Assembly: GCA_013141115.1 (NCBI GenBank)
Contig: JABFRP010000005.1
Coordinates: forward strand, 186,001-250,000
DNA: 64,000 nt
Direction of reading: 5' to 3'
Source of the DNA: Ferruginibacter sp.
Lineage (GTDB): Bacteria; Bacteroidota; Bacteroidia; Chitinophagales; Chitinophagaceae
Each line of letters starts with the position of its first letter. The first letter of the stretch is position 1. Made by a program: the position numbers and the translations under genes. Under the pieces are notes generated by a model. That model did not search any database and was not told where the DNA came from. It worked only from the letters and a program-made list of their open reading frames with translations. Of the stretch, positions 17,562-27,338 are shown piece by piece.

Positions 17562-17906
17562 ATGGAAACAGCAATATCGGCACCGGTTACGCTTACTGCA
17601 ACTGCAGTAGAAGAGATCAGGCGTTTAATGAATGCAGAAGGTTTTGATACCACACAACAATTACGCATTGGTGTAAAAGGTGGTGGCTGTAGCGGCATGA
17701 CGTATGTTTTGGGCTTTGATGCTAAAACCGAAAAAGATGAACATTTTGAAATAGAAGGCATCCCTTGTATAATGGAAAAAGCGCATGGTATTTATTTAAT
17801 GGGTATGCAGGTGGATTGGCAGGGCGGATTAAACTCAAGAGGATTTACTTTTAATAACCCCAATGCCAGTAAAACCTGTGGTTGCGGAACCAGTTTTGCA
17901 GTATAG
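17562..17906 (+). CDS. A-type iron-sulfur cluster carrier (IscA/SufA/ErpA family)
   Basis: This 114-residue HesB/YadR/YfhF family protein has the three conserved cluster-binding cysteines: Cys43 in GGGCSGMTY, and Cys106 and Cys108 in KTCGCGTSF near the C-terminus. It delivers Fe-S clusters to target enzymes in the cytoplasm. It stands alone with its own promoter and terminator. The family member (ErpA, IscA or SufA) cannot be fixed from the sequence alone. Confidence 0.92.
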   Translation: METAISAPVTLTATAVEEIRRLMNAEGFDTTQQLRIGVKGGGCSGMTYVLGFDAKTEKDEHFEIEGIPCIMEKAHGIYLMGMQVDWQGGLNSRGFTFNNPNASKTCGCGTSFAV

Positions 17907-17937
17907 AGAAGGACTTTTTTTATTTTTGATTTCAATA

Positions 17938-17967
17938 AAAAACCCGTCATATTATTGACGGGTTTTT
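17938..17967. terminator. Bidirectional intrinsic terminator
   Basis: A 12-bp stem (arms aaaaacccgtca and tgacgggttttt, 6-base loop) lies between the convergent Fe-S carrier gene and secDF. A-rich and T-rich ends allow it to work on both strands. Confidence 0.8.
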
Positions 17968-17986
17968 ATATTACAGATAATTTAGT

Positions 17987-20953
17987 TTATGCCTTTTTAG
18001 CTACCACCGGTTTATCGCTGCTGATAATTTCAGCTTCGCCCAATGGTTTATCTTTTGCAAAATCAACCAATATTGGCGCCGCAACAAAGATAGAAGAGTA
18101 AGTACCGGTAATCACACCAATCAACATAGCAAAAGCAAAACCTCTTGTAACCTCTCCACCAAAGATAAATAAGATCAACAGGGTTAAGAATACCGTTAAT
18201 GATGTCATAATGGTACGGCTAAGCGTATCGTTAATGGCACGGTTGATAATATTACCTTTTTCTGATGCCTTGCTTCCTTTACTGTATTCCCGGATACGGT
18301 CAAATACAATTACAGTATCATTCATACTAAAACCAATTACAGTTAACACAGCAGCAATAAAGTGCTGGTCAATTTCTAACGGGAAGGGTACAATGTTTTT
18401 AAAGAAAGAGAATACCGCTAACGTTACAAACACATCATGCAGCAATGCCACAATAGTTCCCATTGAATATCTCCAGTCACGGAAGCGGATGAAAATATAA
18501 AGGAAGATAGCGAAGATGGCAAAAAGGGTAGCTTTGATAGCACCTCTTTTCAAATCATCAGAAATACTTGGTTGTACTGTGGTAGAACTTTGAATGTAGG
18601 TATTGTCTTTTACAAAATCAGCATGTGATAAACTTGCAGGTAACACCTTCTTTAAACCATCGTATAACTTTGCTTTAACTGCGCTGTCTGCATTGTTTTC
18701 GTTAATTAAATAAGAAGTGGTGATATTTAAGTGGCGACTGTCGCCTACTGTTTTAATAACAGGAAAATCTCCACCAAAAGCTACTTTCAAATCATCACGT
18801 ACATCATCATTTTTTACAGCTTTATCAAACTTAACAGTGTAACTACGTCCGCCTTTAAACTCCACGCCCTCATGAAAGCCATTGAAAAAAGCAGCCACAC
18901 CCAAAAGCAATACAACAACTGAAATACCATAAGCTACTTTTCTGTACTCAATAAATTTAAAGTTGGCATGTTTAAATATCCTTTTTGAAATGCCGGTAAA
19001 GTAGTTAAAGTGGCGTTGTTTGTTTGTCCAGAAATCAGTGATCAATCTTGATACCAAAATACCGCAGAATAATGATAAAAGGATACCAATGATTTGAGTA
19101 GTTGCAAAACCTAATACCGGTCCAAGACCAAAGTAAGCAAGAATTACAGCAGTTAATAAAGTGGTGACGTGAGCATCAATAACCGGAGCCAATGAACGTC
19201 TGTAACCATCATTTACTGCCTGCTGATAAGATTTACCTTTTGTCAGTTCTTCTTTAATTCTTTCAAAAATAATTACGTTAGTATCTACCGCCATACCAAT
19301 GGTAAGCACCAAACCGGCAATACCCGCTGCAGTAAGTGTAAAACCTAATGCCGTTAATACCCCTATGGTAAACAATAAGTTTAAGATCAATGAAATATTG
19401 GCAACCCAACCGCCGGAGTTGTAATATACCAGCATTAAAAGGAAGATCACAATAAACGCAATTCCAAATGCCATCATACCACCGTTTACTGCTTCTTTAC
19501 CTAAGGTAGAACCCACCACCTGGTCGGCTACAATTTTTGCAGGAGCACTAACTTTACCCGATTTTAAAGTGTTGGCAAGGTCAGTGGCTTCGTCAACCGT
19601 AAAGCTTCCGGAAATTTGAGTGCTGCCACCATCAATTGGTCCGTTTACATTGGGGTCAGAATAAACAATATCATCTAAAGCAATTGCAATAGGACGACCT
19701 ACATTTTTTGCCGTCATTTTTGACCAGATCTTTGAGCCCAAAGGGGTCATTTGTAATTTAATAGCAGGTTTACCTAACTCATCATAATCAGCTCTTGCTT
19801 CTTCAATCGCTTCACCTTCAAGCGGCGCTTTATCAGAGCCTGGCAATGTTTTTACTGCATAAAGAGGGTAAAGTCTTTCTCCACCTTTTTCAGATGGTCT
19901 TTCAACACCAAATAAAAATTTACAATCGGCAGGTAATGCATTTTTAATAAGATCACTGTTGATATAGCTGTTAAACCGGCCAGAATCCTGTAATCTTACA
20001 CTTCCTATATTTGGTACAAAATATTGTTTGCCGTTTTTATCTGTTTGTACATCAATAGGGTTCATAATACGGAAGAAAGGGTTGGCATTTTCTTTTGCTT
20101 TAACGCTATCTTCTTTTCCTGTGCTATCAGTACCATTTAAGTAATTGTGTAATGCATCATCAGCAACTTTTAAAGAGGGGAATATTTCATTAATTCGGTA
20201 TACTTCCCAAAACTGAAGGTGAGCAGAAGCCTGTAATAATTTTCTAACCCTGTCAGGATTGTCAACACCGGCTAATTCTACGTTAATGATACCTTTTGTT
20301 TCATCAAGATTGATATTAGGTTGTGCAACACCAAATTTATCGATACGCTTTAATAATACTTTGTAGGTTTCTTTTATAGCACCTTTTGAAATTGCTGCCA
20401 ATTCAGCAATAACATCTTTATCGCTATCATTCGCCTTAATTTTATTCCCTTGCTTTGCAAATAAAGGAGCTAGTTTTCCGTTTCCGTTTTGTTCAATGAA
20501 AGCATCTTTAAACAGAGAGATAAAATCGGCGTCGCTGTTTGCCTTTTTAGCTGTTGCGGTAGCAATTGCTTTTAAAAGAGCAGGGTCTTTAGAGTTATTA
20601 CTTAGTGATTTAAGTAAACCATCAAGGCTTACATCCATTGTTACGCTGATACCACCTTGCAGATCCAAACCAAGATTCAACTCGTTTTCTTTACACTTTT
20701 GGTAAGTGGTACCAAAAATCGGGAAGATCTCTTTATCTTTTGATGCCAAAAGAATACTGTCTTTAACAGGCTTGATAGCAGCTTTTAAATCTTCTTCGCC
20801 TTTTAAATCAGGGTTTATTTTTTTTACAATTTTTGTAGCCTGTGCCTGCACACCGCTTTCAAAGTTGCGTACTACCCATGTGTACGACAGTTCCCAAAGT
20901 GATATTAAAATCAACGCAATGGTAAAAAACCAAACCAGCCCTTTCAATTTCAT
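17987..20953 (-). CDS. secDF: Fused protein translocase subunit SecDF
   Basis: This 988-residue fusion of SecD and SecF uses the proton gradient to pull proteins through SecYEG. The SecD half has an N-terminal membrane segment, the LGLDLQGGISVTMDV motif near residue 95, a long periplasmic P1 region (about 110-470), then five further membrane segments with the GLVLTIGMAVDTNVIIFERI motif. The SecF half follows, with VEFKGGRSYTVKF near 705 and the FSMNDTVIVFDRIREY motif. The SecD-SecF fusion is normal for Bacteroidota. It is transcribed on its own, convergent to the Fe-S carrier gene. Confidence 0.95.
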   Translation of the reverse strand: MKLKGLVWFFTIALILISLWELSYTWVVRNFESGVQAQATKIVKKINPDLKGEEDLKAAIKPVKDSILLASKDKEIFPIFGTTYQKCKENELNLGLDLQGGISVTMDVSLDGLLKSLSNNSKDPALLKAIATATAKKANSDADFISLFKDAFIEQNGNGKLAPLFAKQGNKIKANDSDKDVIAELAAISKGAIKETYKVLLKRIDKFGVAQPNINLDETKGIINVELAGVDNPDRVRKLLQASAHLQFWEVYRINEIFPSLKVADDALHNYLNGTDSTGKEDSVKAKENANPFFRIMNPIDVQTDKNGKQYFVPNIGSVRLQDSGRFNSYINSDLIKNALPADCKFLFGVERPSEKGGERLYPLYAVKTLPGSDKAPLEGEAIEEARADYDELGKPAIKLQMTPLGSKIWSKMTAKNVGRPIAIALDDIVYSDPNVNGPIDGGSTQISGSFTVDEATDLANTLKSGKVSAPAKIVADQVVGSTLGKEAVNGGMMAFGIAFIVIFLLMLVYYNSGGWVANISLILNLLFTIGVLTALGFTLTAAGIAGLVLTIGMAVDTNVIIFERIKEELTKGKSYQQAVNDGYRRSLAPVIDAHVTTLLTAVILAYFGLGPVLGFATTQIIGILLSLFCGILVSRLITDFWTNKQRHFNYFTGISKRIFKHANFKFIEYRKVAYGISVVVLLLGVAAFFNGFHEGVEFKGGRSYTVKFDKAVKNDDVRDDLKVAFGGDFPVIKTVGDSRHLNITTSYLINENNADSAVKAKLYDGLKKVLPASLSHADFVKDNTYIQSSTTVQPSISDDLKRGAIKATLFAIFAIFLYIFIRFRDWRYSMGTIVALLHDVFVTLAVFSFFKNIVPFPLEIDQHFIAAVLTVIGFSMNDTVIVFDRIREYSKGSKASEKGNIINRAINDTLSRTIMTSLTVFLTLLILFIFGGEVTRGFAFAMLIGVITGTYSSIFVAAPILVDFAKDKPLGEAEIISSDKPVVAKKA

Positions 20954-21078
20954 AATAGTAAACTTTTAAGCTATTTCTTCAATTTTTTAGAAGTGTGCAA
21001 AGATAGGGGAAAAACCGATTGAGAATTACTGCTGATTAATTTTAGAATTTTACTCATTTTGCACTCTAAATCATCATT

Positions 21079-22407
21079 ATGTTGTGCTGCCGAAATTCTT
21101 TTACTGTCCTTTTTGTTTCAGTTGTTTTTTTGATGGGCTGTTCTCCATCAAAAAAAGTAGTGATAATACCAGCAACCCCTGCAACCGTTATTGCTGCAAT
21201 GCCAACAGACAATAGTAAAACCGATGCCTTTTTGGAGCAGTTGCTGGCTACCAATCCGCAATATTTCGACAGTACTTTAGCCCACAGAAAAGACTGGAAT
21301 GTGCAAATTATTTACACTCAAATTGATCGTGGTATTAACGGCATGCCGTCTCTTAAACATTTTTATTTTAATGTAAACCCGGCTGATTATTTTTATCCGG
21401 CTTCGGTAGTAAAATTTCCGGTAAGCTTGCTGGCTTTGCAAAAGTTGAACGAGCTGAAAGAAAAGGGAATTGATAAAAACACTACCATGATTACCGAGGC
21501 TGCTACCAGTTCTCAAACAGCAGTGTACAACGATGCAACTACGGCAGATGGCAGGCCAACTATTGCACACTATATTAAAAAAATAATGATGGCGAGCGAC
21601 AATGATGCCTTTAACCGGTTGTATGAATTTTTAGGGCAGGAATACATCAATGCAGAATTGCATAAGAAAGGTTACAATGATGTGCAAATATTGCATCGCT
21701 TACAAATTGCTTTACCGGAAGAAGAAAACAGGCAAACAAATCCCATCAGGTTTTTAGATGCCGGTAATAATGTTTTATATGAACAACCTGCCCAGGTAAA
21801 TAAAACCCAATACACTTTAAGAAATGATAGTTTGGGTAAAGGTTATTATCAGGGCGAAAACCTGGTAAACGGAGCAATGGATTTTTCAAAAAAGAACCGG
21901 GTTAGTTTGGAGGATTTTCATAGTATTTTGATCAGTCTTGTTTTTCCACAAAAAGTTGCTGCCAACCAGCGCTTTAATTTATCTGCAGATGACAGGGTTT
22001 TTCTATTAAAATATATGAGTCAACTACCTACCGAAAGTACGTATCCGCCTTACTCATCTGACACTGCCAGGCATTGGCCTAAAGGAGGTAAATACTTATT
22101 ATTGGGTGCAGAGAAGGGGGCTTTTCCTCCGCAACTGCGTATTTTTAATAAAACAGGTGGAGCGTATGGTCATTTGTTGGATGTAGCTTACATAGTAGAT
22201 TATGAAAAAGGAATGGAGTTCTTTTTATCAGCAGTAATCTACTGTAATAGCGATGGTATTTTAAATGATGATAAATACGATTATAAAACTATTGGCCTTC
22301 CTTTTATGAAAAACCTTGGGCAGGTGATTTATAATTATGAAATCCAACGAACGAAGAAATATTTACCAGATTTTTCTGATATTAAATTCAATTACGATAA
22401 GCCGTAA
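21079..22407 (+). CDS. Serine hydrolase lipoprotein (class A beta-lactamase-like)
   Basis: This 442-residue protein has a lipoprotein signal (LMGC, Cys21). It has all three class A beta-lactamase/PBP-type motifs: S109-V-V-K112 in YPASVVKFP, S173-D174-N175 in ASDNDAFN, and a KTG triad in FNKTGGAYGH near residue 360. The order and spacing fit a beta-lactamase2-type serine hydrolase, but the protein is longer than true beta-lactamases (about 290 residues). It is probably periplasmic and outer-membrane-anchored. The activity (peptidoglycan, ester or beta-lactam) is uncertain. Confidence 0.85.
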   Translation: MLCCRNSFTVLFVSVVFLMGCSPSKKVVIIPATPATVIAAMPTDNSKTDAFLEQLLATNPQYFDSTLAHRKDWNVQIIYTQIDRGINGMPSLKHFYFNVNPADYFYPASVVKFPVSLLALQKLNELKEKGIDKNTTMITEAATSSQTAVYNDATTADGRPTIAHYIKKIMMASDNDAFNRLYEFLGQEYINAELHKKGYNDVQILHRLQIALPEEENRQTNPIRFLDAGNNVLYEQPAQVNKTQYTLRNDSLGKGYYQGENLVNGAMDFSKKNRVSLEDFHSILISLVFPQKVAANQRFNLSADDRVFLLKYMSQLPTESTYPPYSSDTARHWPKGGKYLLLGAEKGAFPPQLRIFNKTGGAYGHLLDVAYIVDYEKGMEFFLSAVIYCNSDGILNDDKYDYKTIGLPFMKNLGQVIYNYEIQRTKKYLPDFSDIKFNYDKP

Positions 22408-22434
22408 AAAATTTATAAACATTATTCTATTTGC

Positions 22435-22468
22435 TTGATATTTTTTTAACTGAATTAATATACTTTTG
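22435..22468 (+). promoter_or_regulatory. Predicted promoter of the aminotransferase gene, likely near-leaderless transcript
   Basis: A -33 TTG at 22435-22437, a 23-base spacer and a perfect TAnnTTTG box (tacttttg) at 22461-22468. The ATG at 22475 lies only six bases after the box, about where transcription should start. The TTG at 22466, an alternative start codon, is inside the box and therefore unlikely to be used. Confidence 0.5.
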
Positions 22469-22474
22469 CAAAAT

Positions 22475-23668
22475 ATGCAACTATCCACACTTTTAACGAG
22501 ATTTAATGAGCCAGAAACCCTTAAAATGGCCAAATTAGGAAGGGAATTAAGAGCGCAAGGAATTGATGTAATTGACCTTAGCCTTGGTGAACCAGATTTT
22601 GACACGCCCCAACACATTAAAGATGCAGCAATAAAAGCCATCAACGATAACTGGAGTCACTATACACCAGTAGCTGGGTTTGCCGATTTGCGTGAAGCCG
22701 TATGTACTAAGTTAAAACGTGATAATAATTTAGACTATAAACCTGAAAATATTATTACATCTACAGGTGCCAAGCAAAGTTTAGCCAATGCTATCTATGC
22801 AGTGGTGGATAATGGCGATGAAGTAATTATTCCCACACCATATTGGGTAACCTATTCGGAGTTGGTAAAAATGGCTGGTGGTAAAGTAATAGAAATTCGC
22901 ACTACACCCGAAGCCGGCTTTAAAGTAACCCCACAACAATTTGAAGCGGCGATTACCGATAAAACAAAATTGTTCATGTTCTCTTCGCCATGTAATCCAT
23001 CCGGTGCTGTTTACAGTAAAGCGGAGTTAGCAGGATTGGCTGAAGTGTTTAGAAAATATCCGAACATTTTAATTATCTCCGACGAAATATATGAGTACAT
23101 TAATTTTGTTGGCGGGCACGAAAGTATTGCTCAGTTTGATGACTTAAAGGATAGAGTGATTTTAATTAATGGTTTAAGTAAAGGTTTTGCCATGACGGGC
23201 TGGCGCCTGGGTTATATTGCAGCAGCTAATGTAGAAATTGTAAAAGCCTGCGAAAAAATTCAGGGACAATTGACCAGTGGTACTTGCTCTATTACACAAA
23301 AGGCAGCAGTAGCAGCATTAACCGGCAATTTAAAACCTTCGTTAGAAATGACAGAAGAGTTTACAAGAAGAAGAGCAAGAGTAATGGAATTGATTAAAGA
23401 TATTCCGGGTTTTAAATGCTTTGCACCCGAAGGCGCTTTTTATATTTTTCCTGATGTGTCTTACTACTATGGTAAAACCGATGGTACACAAACTATTGCT
23501 AACGCTGCAGATTTTAGTATGTATTTATTAAACACTGCCAACGTATCATCTGTAATGGGAGATGCTTTTGGAGAACCTAATTGCGTACGTTTTTCTTTTG
23601 CTAACAGCATGGCAAACATTGAAAGGGCATGGGCAAGAATTAAAGAGGCATTAGCAAAGCTGAAATAA
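22475..23668 (+). CDS. aspC: Pyridoxal-phosphate aspartate/aromatic aminotransferase (class I)
   Basis: This 397-residue fold-type I aminotransferase has LSLGEPDFDTP near the N-terminus, YTPVAGFADLREAV, the substrate/cofactor strand SSPCNPSGAVY (Asn-Pro), SDEIYEYI, and the PLP lysine in NGLSKGFAMTGWRLGY at about residue 235. The layout is the Igamma type of aspartate aminotransferase. It makes aspartate and oxaloacetate interconvertible with glutamate and 2-oxoglutarate. ATG 22475 is preferred over the upstream TTG, which lies in the promoter box. It is followed by a strong terminator. Confidence 0.92.
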   Translation: MQLSTLLTRFNEPETLKMAKLGRELRAQGIDVIDLSLGEPDFDTPQHIKDAAIKAINDNWSHYTPVAGFADLREAVCTKLKRDNNLDYKPENIITSTGAKQSLANAIYAVVDNGDEVIIPTPYWVTYSELVKMAGGKVIEIRTTPEAGFKVTPQQFEAAITDKTKLFMFSSPCNPSGAVYSKAELAGLAEVFRKYPNILIISDEIYEYINFVGGHESIAQFDDLKDRVILINGLSKGFAMTGWRLGYIAAANVEIVKACEKIQGQLTSGTCSITQKAAVAALTGNLKPSLEMTEEFTRRRARVMELIKDIPGFKCFAPEGAFYIFPDVSYYYGKTDGTQTIANAADFSMYLLNTANVSSVMGDAFGEPNCVRFSFANSMANIERAWARIKEALAKLK

Positions 23669-23687
23669 AATTATAGTTATAATTATA

Positions 23688-23720
23688 AAAAGAAACCACC
23701 GATAATCGGTGGTTTCTTTT
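23688..23720. terminator. Intrinsic terminator after the aminotransferase gene
   Basis: A long near-perfect stem (aaaagaaaccaccgat and atcggtggtttctttt) directly after the aspC stop, with T-rich ends on both strands. It also separates this gene from the convergent small beta-barrel gene. Confidence 0.8.
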
Positions 23721-23740
23721 ATACATGGCCTGATTGAATT

Positions 23741-24193
23741 TTAAAAAGTAAATCTTGCAGAAAAGCCCACACCCGAAGCCTCAAACCCAACTTTTGAAAT
23801 AATATTTAATTCCGGCTTCCAATCTACTGTAATATTTAGAGGCACATTGGCAAACTTATAGTCTAAACCAATAATGCCTGCGCCACCCACTTTTGTTTCG
23901 CTGTTTTGAAAAGCAACATAACCGCCAAAGCCAATTAACCATTGCAGGTTTTCTGTTGCAAGTGGTTTATGAATTTCGTAAAGGCCGCATACACCCACAC
24001 CATCACCAAAACTTAAAATGCCTTCTATGGCATTGTTGCCAATAAAATGTTTGTAGGTAATGCCGCTTTTAATGGCAGGTACGGTAGAGCCTAAACGTAC
24101 ACCAATTGCTCTTTTGTAAGAGGATTCATCCTGTGCTTTTGTGGTTAGGGAAAAGGCAACAGCAGCAAGGAACAATAAAAATAATTTTTTCAT
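23741..24193 (-). CDS. Small outer-membrane beta-barrel protein
   Basis: This 150-residue protein has a signal peptide (cut after TKAQ) and then alternating hydrophobic strands with glycine turns (AIGVRLGSTVPAIKSGITYKH...). It ends in phenylalanine (ARFTF), the usual C-terminal signature of an outer-membrane barrel. It stands alone between two terminators and its ligand is unknown. Confidence 0.7.
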   Translation of the reverse strand: MKKLFLLFLAAVAFSLTTKAQDESSYKRAIGVRLGSTVPAIKSGITYKHFIGNNAIEGILSFGDGVGVCGLYEIHKPLATENLQWLIGFGGYVAFQNSETKVGGAGIIGLDYKFANVPLNITVDWKPELNIISKVGFEASGVGFSARFTF

Positions 24194-24294
24194 GACTTTA
24201 TTTTTTTGAAAAGATTATCGAAAATGATGCCAGTATAATGGCACAACCTTACCTTGAACGAATGTAACCGCCATTTGTGTGTTAAGGATTTTGT

Positions 24295-24331
24295 AAATGT
24301 AAAAACCTGCAACAAGCAGGTTTTTACATTT
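24295..24331. terminator. Strong bidirectional terminator
   Basis: A perfect 16-bp stem (arms aaatgtaaaaacctgc and gcaggtttttacattt, 5-base loop) ends the minus-strand OstA gene and insulates it from the barrel gene. Confidence 0.85.
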
Positions 24332-24348
24332 ACACCAGAGGGGAGAGA

Positions 24349-26196
24349 TTACTCAAATAATTCCAACTTGTTTTTTGGCCTTCTGTTATCTTGCCATTTA
24401 AAGTTTTTCAATTGCTTTTTATCGGCAGGTGTTTGTTTTATGGGATACATAGCACCATCTACATTATTTATAAATTTTATTTTGTTCAATTCCTTTTTTA
24501 CAAAGAAGATGTCGATCACGTCGCCACTTGTTCTGTTCATGCCAATGTAAGCACTGTCATCATCCTGCGGATAATAAATACTTTCAGCAGGCGAGCCTTT
24601 CACTCTTACATAATCAATTGTGCCCTCTTTAAAATAACCATTCAGTGTACGCCCTGCAATTTGATTGTACAGTTGATTGGCAGTTTGGTTGATGATGATG
24701 CTGTTATAAAAAACATGCAGCCGTTTTGCTTTTTGATTTTCGGTGTACATATAAATAGTGTCACCGGCTATCTGCGATTTTCCGTTCCAAACCAATGGTT
24801 GGCCAAATAACTGAAAAGTGGAATCCTGAGTAGAGTAGTAGAGGCTATCACTGACGGCCTGCAACGAATCGTTGAAAATACGTACGTGGTGAAATGCCAG
24901 GAAATAACGTATGGCAGAATCTGGTTTGTTTAGATTGACTACCATCGCTTTTTTAAGCGTATCCTTTTTAGGGGATCGCATTATGGTATCTGTATTTGTC
25001 CTTTCTGAAATTACGATACCTGTACTGTCAGATTTATTTGCAACAGCTTCAGCTTTGGTAATGGTGTCGGTTTTCGCTGATTGCTTAAGGGTAAGGCTAT
25101 CAGTTTTTTCTTTATTATCCAATTTAAAACCTAAAGTGTCAGCTTTATTTATATTAATAGCTTTCGTTTTTTTTAAGGTATCAACTTTGGTGATTTGTTT
25201 TTTTTCTATGCTGTCATATTTTCTAAGTCCGGAAAACAAAGTGTCTGCGGCAATATAAGTACTGTCGCCATCTTTATGTAATATCATCACCGGTTTGTTG
25301 TAGGCTAAAAAAGAATTCTCTCTTGTATTCACTTCAATATGACCACCAATAGTGGTAACCTGGTTTGCACTGTCAACAACTTTTGCATTGCCATCAGCCG
25401 TCATAATTCCTTTTTTATCGTCAAAGAAAATTTTATCGCCACTCATTGATCGTACGCTGTCTCTTATATAAGTGCGTTCATAAAAAATAGCTTCGCCGGT
25501 TTTTAAATCATAAGTGCCCGACCTGGTATCAATAATACCTTCTTTACTTACAATATGGGTAGGGGAAATAAATGTAGCAATGCTGTTGGTAACATTGTAT
25601 ATCATACTATCCGTTCTTATATCATATTTTGGATCGATAAGGTGTACATTTTTTTTAAAAATTACATCCTTGGTATCGGCATAATAAACGCCTTCGGTAC
25701 TGGTTAAAACAGTTTTGCCATTGAGTACTTTGCCACCGCCTTTATAAACAGCTATACCTGTTCTTAAATTATATTCAAGGTCGTCAGTTAGTAAAATTCC
25801 TTTTTTGTCGGTGAGTTTTACATTCTTTTTAAGGTAGGCAATTCTTTCGCCGCCAATGTAGCGTAATGATTGTGCGTAGGTATGTATGCTATCGTTGTCG
25901 TTAATGTGTACGTTGCCAAAAGCTTCCACCACATTGGTATGGCGGTTAATTACCACACTATCGCAATAAGTGGTGGTAAGGCCTTCTTTTATTACCACAT
26001 CGCCTGCGGCGGTTTCAATAGTGGTTACAGAGTCAATAACTTTTTCTCTTAAACTCCGTGCTTTTTCTATCAGTATTATTCTAATGCTGGTATCCTGTGG
26101 TGTGGGTGAAGTAACAGGTTGTTGTGCAACAGCCTGCTTATTAAAAATAATCAACAATATTGTTATAAAAAAAGTAGCTGTAAATTTCAATTGCAA
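24349..26196 (-). CDS. OstA-like protein, lipopolysaccharide export/outer-membrane biogenesis
   Basis: This 615-residue protein has a signal peptide (AVAQQP) and an OstA/LptA-type N-terminal region built of short beta repeats (residues 60-330, for example VVIKEGLTTTYCDSVVINRHTN, 'YADTKDVIFKKNVHLID'). A low-complexity Lys/Asp/Thr-rich stretch follows (about residues 325-440, many KxDTLKK-like units), and then a second beta-repeat part to the end. It likely belongs to the periplasmic lipid or LPS bridge. It is followed upstream by the MlaD-like and amidase genes, and the LptD-like gene is divergent nearby, so this is an envelope-assembly cluster. Confidence 0.82.
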   Translation of the reverse strand: MQLKFTATFFITILLIIFNKQAVAQQPVTSPTPQDTSIRIILIEKARSLREKVIDSVTTIETAAGDVVIKEGLTTTYCDSVVINRHTNVVEAFGNVHINDNDSIHTYAQSLRYIGGERIAYLKKNVKLTDKKGILLTDDLEYNLRTGIAVYKGGGKVLNGKTVLTSTEGVYYADTKDVIFKKNVHLIDPKYDIRTDSMIYNVTNSIATFISPTHIVSKEGIIDTRSGTYDLKTGEAIFYERTYIRDSVRSMSGDKIFFDDKKGIMTADGNAKVVDSANQVTTIGGHIEVNTRENSFLAYNKPVMILHKDGDSTYIAADTLFSGLRKYDSIEKKQITKVDTLKKTKAININKADTLGFKLDNKEKTDSLTLKQSAKTDTITKAEAVANKSDSTGIVISERTNTDTIMRSPKKDTLKKAMVVNLNKPDSAIRYFLAFHHVRIFNDSLQAVSDSLYYSTQDSTFQLFGQPLVWNGKSQIAGDTIYMYTENQKAKRLHVFYNSIIINQTANQLYNQIAGRTLNGYFKEGTIDYVRVKGSPAESIYYPQDDDSAYIGMNRTSGDVIDIFFVKKELNKIKFINNVDGAMYPIKQTPADKKQLKNFKWQDNRRPKNKLELFE

Positions 26197-26255
26197 TAAA
26201 TGGGTTTTAATTCTGCTGCAAGTTGCTGAAATTATTTTATAACAGAATGGTAAAA

Positions 26256-27272
26256 TTACTTTTGTTGAATATAAGGCGCATTAACAGTATCAGGTAAAGG
26301 AATTACCAATGCATCTCCTTTGTATTTTTTTCCAAAAACAGAGAAGGAGATGTATCGCTTTGGATTTGTTTTTAAATCATCCAGCAGCAGGTTTAATTTA
26401 TTTGCAGAAGCAGTAAGGTTATTATATAATTTAGTATCGTTAAGCAATAAACCAGCAGTACCGGTATTGGTATTCAGTTTACCAATAGTAGATTTTAATT
26501 CCCCGATAGTTCCGTTTAAAGTGGTTAAAGTTTTCTCCAGATCTAAATTAGAAAGATTAGCAGTGGTTTTATCTAAATTGGTCATTACGGCAGTTAGCTT
26601 ATCGTTGTTATTAGCCAGGTTTCCGGTAAAGGAACTTACATTGTTCAATGATTTTGCCAATGCACCGGTTTGGGTATTTAATAAAGTTTGTAAAGATGCA
26701 GATGACACTGTTAAACCTGCTGTTGTTTTACTTAAATTTTCTAAAATTCCCCTGATGTTATTTTTTGCGTTGGGGTCAAGCACGCCAGCCAATGTCATCA
26801 ATACAGAATCGAGAGATTTTACCGCATTTTTTACCTGACCTAATACCGGCCTTATTTCCTGCACAGCTTCGTCTAAAATACCAGCACTGGTTTCTGTTTG
26901 AATAGTATCGTTTTTAGGCAGGAAATCTGTGGCATCGCCTAATTTAATTTCAATGCTTGTTGTACCTAAAGGATTGTTTTTAATGGAAGCGAAAGAGTTT
27001 TTCGGAATATTCACATCTTTAGTAAGCGTCATATTCACCAAAATTTCCTTCATGTTTTTATCTGTGGTAATGCTGTATACTGTACCTACCTGAAGCCCGT
27101 TGATCATAACCGGGTTACTGCTGGCAAGGCCTTTTACATTGGTGTATTTTGCAAACAGCGAATGGCTGGTACCAAAGAAAGTTTTTCCTTTTAAAAAATT
27201 AAAGCCTAATACCATTATGGTGATTGCTATGGCAGTTAATGCACCTATTTTGGTTTCGTTCGAAATTTTCAT
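26256..27272 (-). CDS. MlaD/MCE-family lipid transport protein
   Basis: This 338-residue protein has one N-terminal membrane segment (residues 9-24) and a single MCE domain (about 37-115: VKGLASSNPVMINGLQVGTVYSI). A long helical, Asn/Thr/Leu-rich tail follows (about 140-300) that could form the hydrophobic tunnel seen in long MCE proteins. It sits in the inner membrane and moves phospholipids or other lipids between membranes with ABC partners that are not in the window. It lies between the OstA-like and amidase genes on the same strand. Confidence 0.88.
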   Translation of the reverse strand: MKISNETKIGALTAIAITIMVLGFNFLKGKTFFGTSHSLFAKYTNVKGLASSNPVMINGLQVGTVYSITTDKNMKEILVNMTLTKDVNIPKNSFASIKNNPLGTTSIEIKLGDATDFLPKNDTIQTETSAGILDEAVQEIRPVLGQVKNAVKSLDSVLMTLAGVLDPNAKNNIRGILENLSKTTAGLTVSSASLQTLLNTQTGALAKSLNNVSSFTGNLANNNDKLTAVMTNLDKTTANLSNLDLEKTLTTLNGTIGELKSTIGKLNTNTGTAGLLLNDTKLYNNLTASANKLNLLLDDLKTNPKRYISFSVFGKKYKGDALVIPLPDTVNAPYIQQK

Positions 27273-27338
27273 TGTAAGTAGTTAGTGTGTTCAAATATAA
27301 TTAATAAGGTAACGAACCTTTCTGTCTGTGTGTTAATT

